Shown one piece after another: positions 43,035 to 53,500 of a stretch of DNA of 64,000 bases. The stretch comes from Propionibacterium sp. oral taxon 192 str. F0372. GTDB lineage: Bacteria; Actinomycetota; Actinomycetes; Propionibacteriales; Propionibacteriaceae. The stretch spans positions 443,184 to 507,183 of the forward strand of contig NZ_KE340297.1 of assembly GCF_000413315.1 (NCBI RefSeq), written 5' to 3'. The notes under the pieces were generated by a model. That model was not told the DNA's origin. It did no database searches and saw only the letters and a list, made by a program, of their open reading frames with translations. Position numbers and translations under genes: made by a program. Positions within the stretch are counted from its first letter, which is position 1; each line of letters starts with the position of its first letter.

Positions 43035-46000
43035 TCAGCCGATGGTCCCTGTCTTGGGCATCTTGCGCTTCTTGCTGGGCTCAGGAGCTCCGGGTGTCGC
43101 AGAAGCACTCGCACTCGGTTCCTGAGCCGATGCACTCGGTTGAACCGAAGCTGAGCTGCTGGGCTCAGGGGTTCCGGGTCCGGGTGTCGCAGAAGCACTC
43201 GCACTCGGCTGGCCCGAAGCTGAGCTGCTGGGCGCAGGGCTACTGGATGGCGTCGGAGTACCGATGACCGGACCGGTGATCGCCTCAGTGGTTCCCTGAA
43301 CATTGTCGAAGACCACCAGCATGTACCCGAGCACGCCGAGATCATCGTGCACGGCCTCGTTGGTGTTGATCGTGATCTCGTGGGATGCGTTCTTGTCGAC
43401 GCTGAACACCTGGCCGTCGGTGAAGGCCTTGTTCGCTGGATCGTAGTAGGCCTTATCGTCGATCGAGTCAAGCCCCAACACGCTTGCCACGTTGCTGGCC
43501 GCGACATGGTAAGAGAACTTACCGGTGACCCCAATATCAGATGCCTTGACCTCCATGATCACCGTGCTGGAGTCGGTGGGTGCCAAGGTGCCAGTTCCGG
43601 TGGCAGTGACCCTTCTGGTGCGCAGGTCACGGATGAAGATCGCGGCCACGCCATTGGCGGTCTGGGTGTTGACCAGACCGGAATCAGTGCTGAATACCTG
43701 GTAATCATCGATTCCATCGAGATCCCTGTCGATGTACACGCTGTGCATGATGCTCGCCGGGTTGGAGAACCGTGAACTGGAGTTCAGAGCGAATGCCAAG
43801 GTCTGGTTTCCACCCTTGTCGTAGGATGCCACACCTGCGGCAGCCAAGTCCTGTCCGACATCGAACTTCTCGTCGACATCCTCCGAATCCTTCAGACCCC
43901 AGGTGAACAGCATGGACCTTGCATCGACCCCGCCGCCATTGTTGGCGAAGGTCACCTTCGAATCGGTCCTGGTGTCGAACACCTGGTTGCCCACCACATT
44001 CGAGGTCGACCTCGGTGCCAGCAAATAAGGCAGGCTGAGTACCTTCCCTGCCTGATCAGTGAACCTGACGTTGCCGGATACCTCGTAAAAGTTCGGCTTG
44101 GTGGCGTCGGCGATGCTCGAAGGAACATCGGAGGCCTTGACCGACATGGTGACTGGCACCGTGGCGGTTCCCCCGGCCGGGATCGTGACGTCGGTGACTC
44201 CCAAGCTCACCGACGCAGGCAGCGAGCGGCTGGAGGCCTCCACAACACCGTGCAGGGTGACGGGGCTGGTTCCCTTGTTGACCAGGGTGACCGTACGATT
44301 ACCAGTCCAGGAGTCAGAGAACTCTGCATAGCCGAAACTGATCGCCGGATCACGCACATCCGTGCCGTTAACCGCGGTCGAATCGGACCAAGCCAGCACA
44401 GAAGTGTTGACGGCTTCGAGCGGATCAATGAGCCCGCCACCGCGGCTGGTGCCGTAATCCGGAACCTTTTGCGAATCCGCAGTGGACACCAGCGCCGATG
44501 CGATTTCCTGATTGTTCCAGTCCGGGTGCGCCTGGCGTACCAGGGCCGCGATGCCCGCGACATAGGGGGAAGCCATCGAGGTGCCGGACTCAACCTTGGC
44601 CTGGGTGCCTGAACCGACCAGAGCCGAAGAGATGGATACACCGGGTGCGGTCACCGTCGGACGAACCGCAGAATCACCAGAACGTGGACCGGCCGAAGTG
44701 AAGGATGCGAACCCGGCGAAGCCCGGATTGGCCATCGGACCAGCTGTCAGGGAGATCTGTTGCCCGTCGGCGGCCAGCAGTGCTGCCCCATCGGATGACT
44801 TCACGCCCAGGAAGGGAATAGTGACCTGCACCGGGTCGCCGCTTTCCGGATCCTGGTTGATTTCACCTTCAAAAGGAGGCAGTGAATCGGTGGAGTTCAC
44901 CATGATCACACCCTTCGCGCCGTACTGTTGCCCAAGCACGGCCCGGCGGGTCCGGGCGCAGCTGGCGCGCCTGGTAACGACGATCTTGCCTTGAACCTGC
45001 GGGCCCCACATCGCTGCATCACACCCAGTGGCGATGCTGTTGCCTGAGCGCAGCACGACGAGCTGCCCGTCGGCGGGCAGCTGGGCGTTGTTGGCATTAA
45101 TGGCCTGGAGCTGGGCACCCGACACGTCCAGCGTGGCACCCGGATGTACCTCAGCGGGATCATTGGCAGCGACGGAGACGACACCGGGCGCGACGCCCGG
45201 AGAACCGGTCAGGTAGGGCGCGGGACCGGAGTTGCCGGCCGATGCGACAACCACCACACCCGCGGCAACGGCATTGGCCACGGCCTCCGAATCTGGCTCG
45301 CCGGACCGCCCGAAGGAGGATCCCAGGGAGAGATTCACCACGTCCATGTGGTTGTCAACCGCCCAGTCCATGGCCTCGGTCACCAGATCCGTGCTGCCGT
45401 CACAGCCAAACACCCGCAACGCATAGATGTCTGCCTCCGGGGCGGTACCCGGGCCCACGCTGAAGTCGTTGTTGGTGAAGGTATCGGCGTTGTAAGGGCC
45501 GGTGTATTGAGTCCCGTTGGCCGAGACCCCGGAACCAGCAGCGGTACCAGCGACGTGGGTGCCGTGCCCCGCAGTCGCGCAGTCGATCGGATTGTCGTCG
45601 GGAACCGGGGCGTTATGGCCCGTGTAGGCATCGCCGGCGAAATCGTGCCCACCCTTGACCCGGGTACCCGCCATCTTCGACTGGTCATTCACCGCAGTGG
45701 CCTCCGCGAAAGCCGCTGCGGTTCCTGGTCCTCCGAAGGTCGCGTGGGTGTAGTCGATGCCCGTGTCGACGACGGCCAGCTTCACGCCCTTGCCCGTGTA
45801 GCCATTCGGAGTGCCGGATGCCCAAGCAGCCGGGGTGCCGGTGTAGGGCACGGCAACGACATTGGACCTCTCATGACGGGGAATGGAATGAACACCCTCT
45901 ACCCCGTCAAGCTTGCCCAGCGCTTCCAGTTGGTTTGCATCGATGGTGACCCGCATACCGTTGTAGGCCGATTGCATCTGGGATTCGGTGCTTCCGCCGA

Positions 46001-46316
46001 GACCTTGGATCGCCTTCGACAACCGCTCCTGGTTAGAACGCAACTCGGACTTGAGGCGTTCCTCAGTACCCGGGTCAAGCTCTCCCCCGTTCTTCGCCTC
46101 GACAACGGCCACCGGATCATCGGCCAGCTGGACCATGACAGTCACCCGCTGGTCGGTACCGATGAGATCTGCAAGATCCGAATCGACGGGCCCGGAATTC
46201 GACGAGGGTACGGCCAGATCGGCCAAGCTACCCACCGGGTCGTCGGCCATGGCCAGCGACGTCGGCACGGTGAGGGACACCAGGCCGGCAATCACCAGCA
46301 ACCTTCGCAAACGCAC
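43035..46316 (-). CDS. Secreted subtilase A (S8 family, tandem paralogue 1)
   Basis: 1,093 residues from GTG 46316, which follows AGGAGG at good spacing. Signal peptide (RLLVIAGLVSLTVPTSLAMA); propeptide of the I9 type (about 55-145); catalytic Asp184 (AVVDTGIDYTH), His251 (GHGTHVAG), oxyanion Asn (VVVASAGNSG) and Ser near 579 (GTSMASPYVAG). A protease-associated domain lies between His and Ser. The C-terminal 400 residues are beta-rich, then a Ser/Pro/Ala linker and the end KKRKMPKTGTIG. That end resembles a sortase motif without the usual hydrophobic tail. An extracellular proteolytic role is likely; substrate unknown. Confidence 0.92.
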   Translation of the reverse strand: MRLRRLLVIAGLVSLTVPTSLAMADDPVGSLADLAVPSSNSGPVDSDLADLIGTDQRVTVMVQLADDPVAVVEAKNGGELDPGTEERLKSELRSNQERLSKAIQGLGGSTESQMQSAYNGMRVTIDANQLEALGKLDGVEGVHSIPRHERSNVVAVPYTGTPAAWASGTPNGYTGKGVKLAVVDTGIDYTHATFGGPGTAAAFAEATAVNDQSKMAGTRVKGGHDFAGDAYTGHNAPVPDDNPIDCATAGHGTHVAGTAAGSGVSANGTQYTGPYNADTFTNNDFSVGPGTAPEADIYALRVFGCDGSTDLVTEAMDWAVDNHMDVVNLSLGSSFGRSGEPDSEAVANAVAAGVVVVASAGNSGPAPYLTGSPGVAPGVVSVAANDPAEVHPGATLDVSGAQLQAINANNAQLPADGQLVVLRSGNSIATGCDAAMWGPQVQGKIVVTRRASCARTRRAVLGQQYGAKGVIMVNSTDSLPPFEGEINQDPESGDPVQVTIPFLGVKSSDGAALLAADGQQISLTAGPMANPGFAGFASFTSAGPRSGDSAVRPTVTAPGVSISSALVGSGTQAKVESGTSMASPYVAGIAALVRQAHPDWNNQEIASALVSTADSQKVPDYGTSRGGGLIDPLEAVNTSVLAWSDSTAVNGTDVRDPAISFGYAEFSDSWTGNRTVTLVNKGTSPVTLHGVVEASSRSLPASVSLGVTDVTIPAGGTATVPVTMSVKASDVPSSIADATKPNFYEVSGNVRFTDQAGKVLSLPYLLAPRSTSNVVGNQVFDTRTDSKVTFANNGGGVDARSMLFTWGLKDSEDVDEKFDVGQDLAAAGVASYDKGGNQTLAFALNSSSRFSNPASIMHSVYIDRDLDGIDDYQVFSTDSGLVNTQTANGVAAIFIRDLRTRRVTATGTGTLAPTDSSTVIMEVKASDIGVTGKFSYHVAASNVASVLGLDSIDDKAYYDPANKAFTDGQVFSVDKNASHEITINTNEAVHDDLGVLGYMLVVFDNVQGTTEAITGPVIGTPTPSSSPAPSSSASGQPSASASATPGPGTPEPSSSASVQPSASAQEPSASASATPGAPEPSKKRKMPKTGTIG

Positions 46317-46566
46317 GGAATACCTCCTCGTTCTGCACGCTCACCGGCGCCCGGACAAGGGAGAAGGCATCGCTCCCGGGAGCAGTGACAACGCAACATT
46401 CGGGGCTCACCATCTGAGCCCCGTCCCCTGAACTGTAAAAGATCTGAAAGATTTTGGGGACTTTCTCGGCGTGTCTTTAGATAGGCGTTACCAAAAGGCT
46501 GATTCTTCCCCGACGCCACCGGGTCGGGGCTTCCGGTGAGCCTCTTGACGGATCTACGATCCAGTC

Positions 46567-47082
46567 ATGTCCCTGCGCCCCATTGTTCTCCTCGCAACAG
46601 CGGCCCTGGTGCTGGCCGCCTGCGGTCCCGCATCCGAGAACACGAACCCAACAACGCCCGCAACCACAACGAGCCCCACAGACGAATCCCCCGCAACCAC
46701 ATCCGCGCCTCAACCGACCGATCAGTCCTCGCCCACAACGACTCCCGGAGACACGCCCATGCCCACCACCAGCCAGGACTTCCCCACATCAGATTCATCG
46801 CAACGACTGGAAGCCGTGCAGGCCGACCTTGCCGAGCGAGGTGTGACCGGAGAAGTGGTCGTGGTCAGTTCCACGGCCATGACATGGAACGACGGTTCGC
46901 TGGGCTGCCCACAACCCGGTCAGCAGTACACCCAAGCCTTAGTGCAGGGGTGGCAGATGATCGTCACTGTCGGCGACCAGACCTACGATTACCGTTTCGC
47001 CAGCGCAGGAGCACCGCTGCTGTGTGAGAGCCCGCTTCCCCAGGTGACCGACGGATCGGGTGTCCCAGCCTCGGCACGGTAA
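46567..47082 (+). CDS. Small lipoprotein with Thr/Pro-rich linker
   Basis: 171 residues. Lipoprotein signal LVLAAC with Cys at about residue 18, a Thr/Pro/Ser-rich linker to about 75, then a compact domain with AMTWNDGSLGCPQPGQQYTQ and VGDQTYDYRFA. That domain pattern recurs in short actinobacterial proteins, but I know no function for it. It lies on the plus strand between two minus-strand subtilase genes, divergent from subtilase A. The 250 bp upstream carry a GGGGCTCA/TGAGCCCC inverted repeat near 46.4 kb but no other gene. Confidence 0.78.
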   Translation: MSLRPIVLLATAALVLAACGPASENTNPTTPATTTSPTDESPATTSAPQPTDQSSPTTTPGDTPMPTTSQDFPTSDSSQRLEAVQADLAERGVTGEVVVVSSTAMTWNDGSLGCPQPGQQYTQALVQGWQMIVTVGDQTYDYRFASAGAPLLCESPLPQVTDGSGVPASAR

Positions 47083-47150
47083 GTGTGACCGCGCCGAGGA
47101 CAGGACGGATCTGACCACCACAGCGGTTCATTCCCCCTCATGCCATGCGG

Positions 47151-50100
47151 TCAGGGCGCAGCAGAGGTGACGGCGGCTGCCTGCTTGGGGTCGGTCAACG
47201 GACCGGTGACCGCTTCCGTGGCGCCTTGGGCATTGTCCAGGGCCAGCACCATGTACCCGAGCACTCCGAGATCCTTGGCGACGGTCTCGTTGACCGCCAA
47301 CTCAACGGTCTGTCGGGCGTCGGGGGCAAGCCTGAAGAGCTGACCATCGGCAAAGGCTTTGTTCGTCGGATCGTAGTAAGCCGTCCCATTGACTACGTCG
47401 GTAGCGACCCTATCCCCCGTACTCGCTGCCTTCGCACCATAGGCAAATTTCCCGTTTACTCCGACATCGGAGGCCTTGATCTCCAGAATGATCGAGCTTG
47501 AATCGCTGGGTGCCAAGGGCAGGAAGCCGGCGGCAATCGCTTTGTTCGTCTTGAGATCCTGGATGAATATCTCCGGATAACCGACAGGGCGCACACCGCG
47601 GGCCACACCTGCGTCCTCGCTGTACACCAGGTAGTCATTGACGCCGTCGAGATCCTTGTCGATAGTGATGGAGAAGATGATGCTCGCAGGATTGGAGAAC
47701 CGGGAACTGGAGTTCACCGCGAAATCCAGGTAGGTTTGCTCGCCCTTCTTGAAGGAGGTCACACCCACCGATGAGATGTCCTGCCCCACATCGGAGCCGT
47801 CGTCGGGAATATCGGCCGGGTCCTGCAACCCCAAGGTGAACAGCACCGACGTTGCCTCAATGCCACCTCCCTTGTTGGCGAGAGTCACCTCGGACTGAGT
47901 CGCGGTCTTGAAGGTCTGATCGGCGCTCACCTTGGAGATCACCCGCGGGGCCAGCAGATAGGGCAAGGTGAGTTCCTGGCCCGCGTCGGTGGTGAGCCGC
48001 ACGATGCCGGACACCTCGTGGAAATTCTGCTCCTTCGGATCGACCATGCTTGACGGCACATCCGATGCCTGCACGGTCATGGTCACCGGGACCTTCGCGG
48101 TTCCCCCAGCGGGCACGGTGACCTCCGGCGAACCAAGAGTGACCGAGGCTGGCAGCGATTTTCTGGAAGGTTCAATGACCCCGTGCAGGGTAACCGGCTG
48201 GTCGCCCTTGTTCACCAAAGTGATCACCCGGTCCCCCGTCCACGATCCGACGAATTCGGCATAGCCGAAGCTGATTCCCGCATCGGTGATCTGGGTCCCG
48301 TCGACGGTGGTGCTGTCCGAATAGGCGAACACGGAGGTGTATACCACATCAATCGGATTGATCAATCCTCCGCCAAGGCTAGGACTGTGGTTGGCAACCC
48401 GATCTGTGTCCGAGGTTGAAACCATCGCGGCAGCGATCTCCTGGCTCGTCCAGTCGGGATGGGCCTGCCGCGCCAGCGCTGCGGCCCCGGAAGCGTGCGG
48501 GGTTGCCATAGACGTACCGGAAAAGGCCTGCGCCTTGTTGCCCGACCCGGCCACCGCCGAGGAAATGCGCACCCCGGGTGCGGTTACCGTAGGACGAACC
48601 GCCGAATCACCGGAACGCGGGCCCGCGGAGGTGAAGGCTGCCAGATCCGTGTACCCGGGATTGGCCACCTGGTTCTTTGTGAGGCTGATCTTCTTATCAT
48701 CGGCACCCAGCAGGGCCTCTGCGGCCGAGGATTTGACGCCCAGGAAGGGAATCGTCACCTTGAACGGGTCTCCTGTCCCTGTGTCCCGGCTGATCTCACC
48801 GATGAATGGGGGCAGTTCATCGGCGGAGTTCACCATGATGACGGCCGCTGCACCGTATTTCTGGCCGTGCACCACTCGCTGTATAGAAGCGCATTTGGCA
48901 TCACGGCGGACGACGACGATCTGGCCCCGGACCTTGGCGCTGTCCCACTGGGGGGCATAGCACCCATTGGCGATCTGGTCACCCTCGCGCAATACCTTGA
49001 CTTTCCCTTTGGCAGGAAGTTCTGCGCCATTGATGTTGATCGCCTCGATCGTCGAGGCGCCCACCTTCAGATCAGCGCTGGGGTAGGTAGCCGCCGAGTC
49101 ATTGGCCGCCACCGAGACCACTCCGGCGCCGGTACCGGGAGAACCGGTGAGGTAAGGTTCAGCGCCGGAATTGCCGGACGCTGCCACAACGACTACCCCA
49201 GCCGCAACGGCATTGGAGACCGCGACGGCATCGGGGGAATCGACCCGCCCGAAGGAGGATCCCAGCGACAGGTTCACCACATCCATGTCATGAGCGACGG
49301 CCCAATCCATGGCCTCGGTCACCAAATTCGTGGTACCGCTGCAGCCGAAGACTCGCACCGCATAGATGTCTGCTTCGGGAGCCACCCCTGGGCCGACCGC
49401 GAATTCGTTGTCGGTGTGGGTGTTTTCGTCATAGGGGCCGGTGTAGGTAGAACCGTCGGCACGTACCCCAGAACCAGCCGCAATGTTGGCAACATGGGTG
49501 CCGTGTCCCGCAGGACCTCCCTGGTCTGCCGCACAGTCGATCGGGTTCTCATCTGGCACTGGGGTGTTGTCGCCATTGTAAGCGTCACCGGCGAAATCGT
49601 ATCCACCCTTGACCCGAGTACCCGCCATCTTCGACTGATCATTCACCGCAGTGGCCTCGTCGAAGGCCGCTACGGTACCTGGTCCTCCGAAGGTCGCGTG
49701 GGTGTAGTCGATGCCCGAATCGACGATGGCCACCTTCACGTTCTCGCCCGTATAACCACCAGCAAACCCATTGCCTTGCCAGGCCACAGGGGCACCGATG
49801 TAGGGCACGCTGACGACGCTAGACCGATCGTGTTGGGTGATGGCGTGGACTTGCTTGATTCCCTCAAGTTTTTCGAGGTCGCTCAGCCGGTTCGAGTCGA
49901 TGCTGACCCGCATCCCGTTGTAGGCAGACTGCATCCGGAATTCGATGGAACCCCCGAGGGCCTCAATGGCAGGAACGATGCGGTCCTGCTCAGAGGCGAT
50001 ATCGTCGCGCACGCTCTTCTCGCCCGATTGGTCGAGGTCACCGCCATTCTTCGCCTCGGCCGCGGCGACCGGGGCCTTCGGCAGTTCAACCATAACGGTC

Positions 50101-50285
50101 ACTCGCTCATCAAGCTGCTTAAGTTGATCAATGCCTGCATCCTGCCCGCTGTCCAACGGACCAGAACTGGCCGAAGCGATGGATAGGTCGGACGCATTGC
50201 CGACTGGATCGTCGGCTACGGCCATTGACGTGGGAGCAGTGATCGACACGAGACCGGCGATCACCAACCATCTGCGCATACGCAC
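47151..50285 (-). CDS. Secreted subtilase B (S8 family, tandem paralogue 2)
   Basis: 1,044 residues from GTG 50285. This start is chosen because AGGAGGCAACCC precedes it exactly as in paralogue A; a longer frame from 50462 would put the signal peptide inside the protein. Signal peptide (WLVIAGLVSITAPTSMAVA), I9 propeptide, catalytic Asp (KVAIVDSGIDYTH), His (GHGTHVANIAAG), Asn (VVVAASGNSG) and Ser (GTSMATPHASGAAAL). It is clearly homologous to A and C along its whole length but ends at DPKQAAAVTSAAP, with neither the Ser/Pro linker nor the LPxTG-like end. Confidence 0.92.
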   Translation of the reverse strand: MRMRRWLVIAGLVSITAPTSMAVADDPVGNASDLSIASASSGPLDSGQDAGIDQLKQLDERVTVMVELPKAPVAAAEAKNGGDLDQSGEKSVRDDIASEQDRIVPAIEALGGSIEFRMQSAYNGMRVSIDSNRLSDLEKLEGIKQVHAITQHDRSSVVSVPYIGAPVAWQGNGFAGGYTGENVKVAIVDSGIDYTHATFGGPGTVAAFDEATAVNDQSKMAGTRVKGGYDFAGDAYNGDNTPVPDENPIDCAADQGGPAGHGTHVANIAAGSGVRADGSTYTGPYDENTHTDNEFAVGPGVAPEADIYAVRVFGCSGTTNLVTEAMDWAVAHDMDVVNLSLGSSFGRVDSPDAVAVSNAVAAGVVVVAASGNSGAEPYLTGSPGTGAGVVSVAANDSAATYPSADLKVGASTIEAININGAELPAKGKVKVLREGDQIANGCYAPQWDSAKVRGQIVVVRRDAKCASIQRVVHGQKYGAAAVIMVNSADELPPFIGEISRDTGTGDPFKVTIPFLGVKSSAAEALLGADDKKISLTKNQVANPGYTDLAAFTSAGPRSGDSAVRPTVTAPGVRISSAVAGSGNKAQAFSGTSMATPHASGAAALARQAHPDWTSQEIAAAMVSTSDTDRVANHSPSLGGGLINPIDVVYTSVFAYSDSTTVDGTQITDAGISFGYAEFVGSWTGDRVITLVNKGDQPVTLHGVIEPSRKSLPASVTLGSPEVTVPAGGTAKVPVTMTVQASDVPSSMVDPKEQNFHEVSGIVRLTTDAGQELTLPYLLAPRVISKVSADQTFKTATQSEVTLANKGGGIEATSVLFTLGLQDPADIPDDGSDVGQDISSVGVTSFKKGEQTYLDFAVNSSSRFSNPASIIFSITIDKDLDGVNDYLVYSEDAGVARGVRPVGYPEIFIQDLKTNKAIAAGFLPLAPSDSSSIILEIKASDVGVNGKFAYGAKAASTGDRVATDVVNGTAYYDPTNKAFADGQLFRLAPDARQTVELAVNETVAKDLGVLGYMVLALDNAQGATEAVTGPLTDPKQAAAVTSAAP

Positions 50286-50592
50286 GGGTTGCCTCCTGGG
50301 GGGTTGGAGCACCTCGGGGAAACATGTTGGGGGACATGTCTTGAAATCCCGGGGGTGAATGGAACAGAACCATGCGGTATCGGGATACCCGAGCCCGCAT
50401 CCGTGACTGTACGCGAGCCTGGGGTCACGGGCCTGCGCAAAAGCATCCATTGAGACAGCCAACCCGCAATCAGAACCAACCGGGAGCCCGCGTCGAAGGA
50501 ATCAACCAGACAACCGCAAGCGATGTCGCCCAATCAGAGAAAATCCCCGGGACAGGCCACTTCGGCCCGCCCCGGGGATTCCCGCACTCATC
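50286..50592. other. Subtilase B upstream region and subtilase C terminator
   Basis: No gene is seen. On the minus strand a nested hairpin (ATGCGG...CCGCAT around TCGGG...CCCGA, near 50.38-50.40 kb) lies in the likely 5' leader of subtilase B. The terminator of subtilase C occupies 50542-50580 and is listed separately. Confidence 0.4.
50542..50580 (-). terminator. Intrinsic terminator of subtilase C
   Basis: AATCCCCGGG (50542-50551) pairs perfectly with CCCGGGGATT (50571-50580). Read on the minus strand it is followed by TTTTCTC, 12 bp after the subtilase C stop codon. Confidence 0.75.
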
Positions 50593-53500
50593 TCAGGCAG
50601 CCACTCCCGTGCGTGGCAGTCGCCTGGGCTTGTCTGGGGACGAAGCCGATGGCTCGGGGGCCGACGGCGTTACCGGACCACTCGAAGGAGCCGGAGGCTC
50701 TGTCGGGCCGGGTGTCACGCTCGACGATGCACTCGGCACCGGAGTCGGGCTCGGCACCGGAGTCGGGGTCGGAGTCGGGCTCGGAGACGGAGTCGAGTCC
50801 GGGCCCATGACCGGGCCGGTGATTGCCTCCGAGGTTCCCTGGGCATTGTCGAATACCACGGCCATGTATCCCAATGGGGCTTGGTCGGCATAGGCCTCCC
50901 GGTTCACCGTGAAGGTGAAATTCCTCTTCTGCCCAGGATCGGTCTTGAAGAACTGACCATCGTTGAAGGGCTTGTTCGTCGGGTCGTAATAGGCCTTGTC
51001 CGCAATCTCGTCGACAGCCGTTCCGTCGGTGATGTCCACCGCCGAGACGTGGTAAGAGAACTTGCCCTTGACCCCGACCATCGCTGCGTTGACCTCCAGC
51101 ATGACGGTGCTGGAATCACTCGGAGCCAAGGTCATCGACCCGCTCGGAGTGACATTGCGCCCCGCGGGATCCGCGACGAAGACCTCGGGAATTCCATTGA
51201 TCAGCCTCTCACGCACCAAGCCGGAGTCGATACTCACAACCCGGTAGTCATCCTTCCCATCGAGATCATTGTCGATCCAGACGTTGTACATGATGTTCGC
51301 AGGGTTCGAGAACCGCGAACTCGAGTTGAACGCGAAGTTCAGCATGCGGAAGGTGTCGTCCCCGAAGGAAGCCACGCTCACCGAAGACAGATCCTGCCCG
51401 ACATCTTCGGACTCGGGAATGTCATCGGGGTCACTCAACCCCCACGTGTACACCGCCGAGTAGGCGCCCAAGGCACCGCCATCGTTGGTGAAGGTGACCT
51501 CGGAGTTCAACTGGTCGTTGAAGACCTGGGTCGTGCTGAGCTTGGAGATGGACCTGGGCACCAGCAGGTAGGGTATGGACAGCGCCTGACCGTTGGGGTC
51601 GGTGAACCGGACATTGCCCGAGACCTCATAGAAGCCGGGGTCATTGTTCTTGGCAATGCTGGATGGGATATCAGCCGCCTTCACCGTCACGCTGAGCGGG
51701 ATTTCGACGGATCCACCCGCCGGGATGGTCACTTGGTTCGTTCCCAGGCCGACATCGGCAGGCAAGGATTTGGCCGACGGCAGAACATTCCCGCTCAGGG
51801 TCACTTCGGTGTCTTGTTTGTTAATCAAAGTGATGGTGTGGGTATCCGAGTGGGAATCGGTCAACTCGGCGTACCCGAAGCTGACTACCGGTTCCCGCAC
51901 GACCACATTGCCCACTTTCGCGGAATCCCCATAGGCCACGATGCCGGAGTGCACCGCATCCACTGGGTCCACCAGCCCACCACCGCGACTGGTCCGGTAG
52001 TCATCGACCTTCTCCGAGTCCGCGCTGGTTACCAGGATCGATGCGATTTCCTGGTTGGTCCACTGGGGATGGGCCTGGACGGCCAGAGCCGCGACGCCGG
52101 CAGCCATCGGGGAAGACATCGACGTACCGGACATCATTGTCGAACCGGTGCCCGAACCCACCATCGCCGAAGAGATCGAGACTCCGGGTGCGGTGACACT
52201 GGGTCGTAGGGCAGAGTCGCCCGACCGTGGGCCCGAGGACGAGAAATCACCGAATTCGCTATATCCGGGATTTTCCACGGTTGTGGGGGCGAGAGTGATG
52301 GTCTGTCCATCGGCGCCGATGAGGGCATCGCCGTCCTTGGAGGACGCACCAAGGAACGGAATCCGTACCCGCCACGACTCGCCGGTCTCCGGGTTGCGGG
52401 TGATCTCACCCTCATAGGGCGGTAGGGACTCGTCGCTGTTGACCATCACCACACCTGCGGCACCGTATTTCTGGCCCCAGATCGCCTTCTGCACCCGGGC
52501 GCAGTCACCTCGCTTGGTGACCACCAGGCGACCCCATGGAATTTGCTGCCATTCATCACGTTCGCATCCAGCGCTGAGATTGCCGTTAGCATCCTTCATC
52601 ACCAGCACCTGAGCGTTGGCCGGCAACGAAGCACCATTCGCGTTGATTACGGTGACCTGTGTCCCAGAGATGTCGAGCGTGGCAGCCGGATAGGTGGCAG
52701 CCGGGTCGTTAGCCGCCACCGAGACAACCCCTGCGCCGACGCTTGGGGCGCCGACAAGATAGGGAGCCGAACCCGAGTTACCGGCCGATGCGACCACGAG
52801 CACCCCGTCAGCAACAGCATTGGACGCAGCGACGGCGTCGGGATCGGTGGTTCGTCCGAAGGACGAACCCAAAGACATGTTCACAACATCCATATCGTGT
52901 GCCACTGCCCAGTCCAAGGCCTCAGTGATGAGATCGCTGCTGCCTTCACACCCGAACACCCGCAACGCGTAGATGTCTGCCTCGGGAGCCACCCCCGGAC
53001 CGACGCGGAACTCGTTCGCGTGGGTGTTCTCGTCATAGGGGCCGGTGTAGGTGGAGCCGTTACGCAATACCCCGGACCCGGCAGCCGTTGCCGCCACGTG
53101 GGTGCCGTGGCCTGCCACTGCGCAGTCGATCGGGTTGTTGTCGGGAACCGGGGTTTTGCTCCCATCGTAGGCATCACCGGCGAAATCGTATCCACCCTTG
53201 ACCCGGGTACCCGCCATCTTCGACTGATCATTCACCGCAGTGGCCTCGTCGAAGGCCTCCTCTGTACCCGGACCACCGAAGGTCGCATGGGTGTAGTCCA
53301 CACCCGAATCGATGACGGCTACCTTCACTCCTTTGCCCGTGTAACCACCGGCTTGGCCGCCCTGCCAGACTGCCGGTGCACCAACATAGGGAACCGCGAC
53401 GGTATTTGACCGTTCATGCTGCGGTATCGCGTGAACCGCCTGGACACCGGGAAGATGACTCAATTGCCCGATCTGTCCGGAATCGATGGTCACCCGCATT

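Noticed and set aside
45144..46388. Plus-strand open frames opposite the subtilase genes, for example this one and 48459-50186
   Set aside because: They mirror the GC3-biased codons of the minus-strand subtilases and occur at matching places in all three paralogues.
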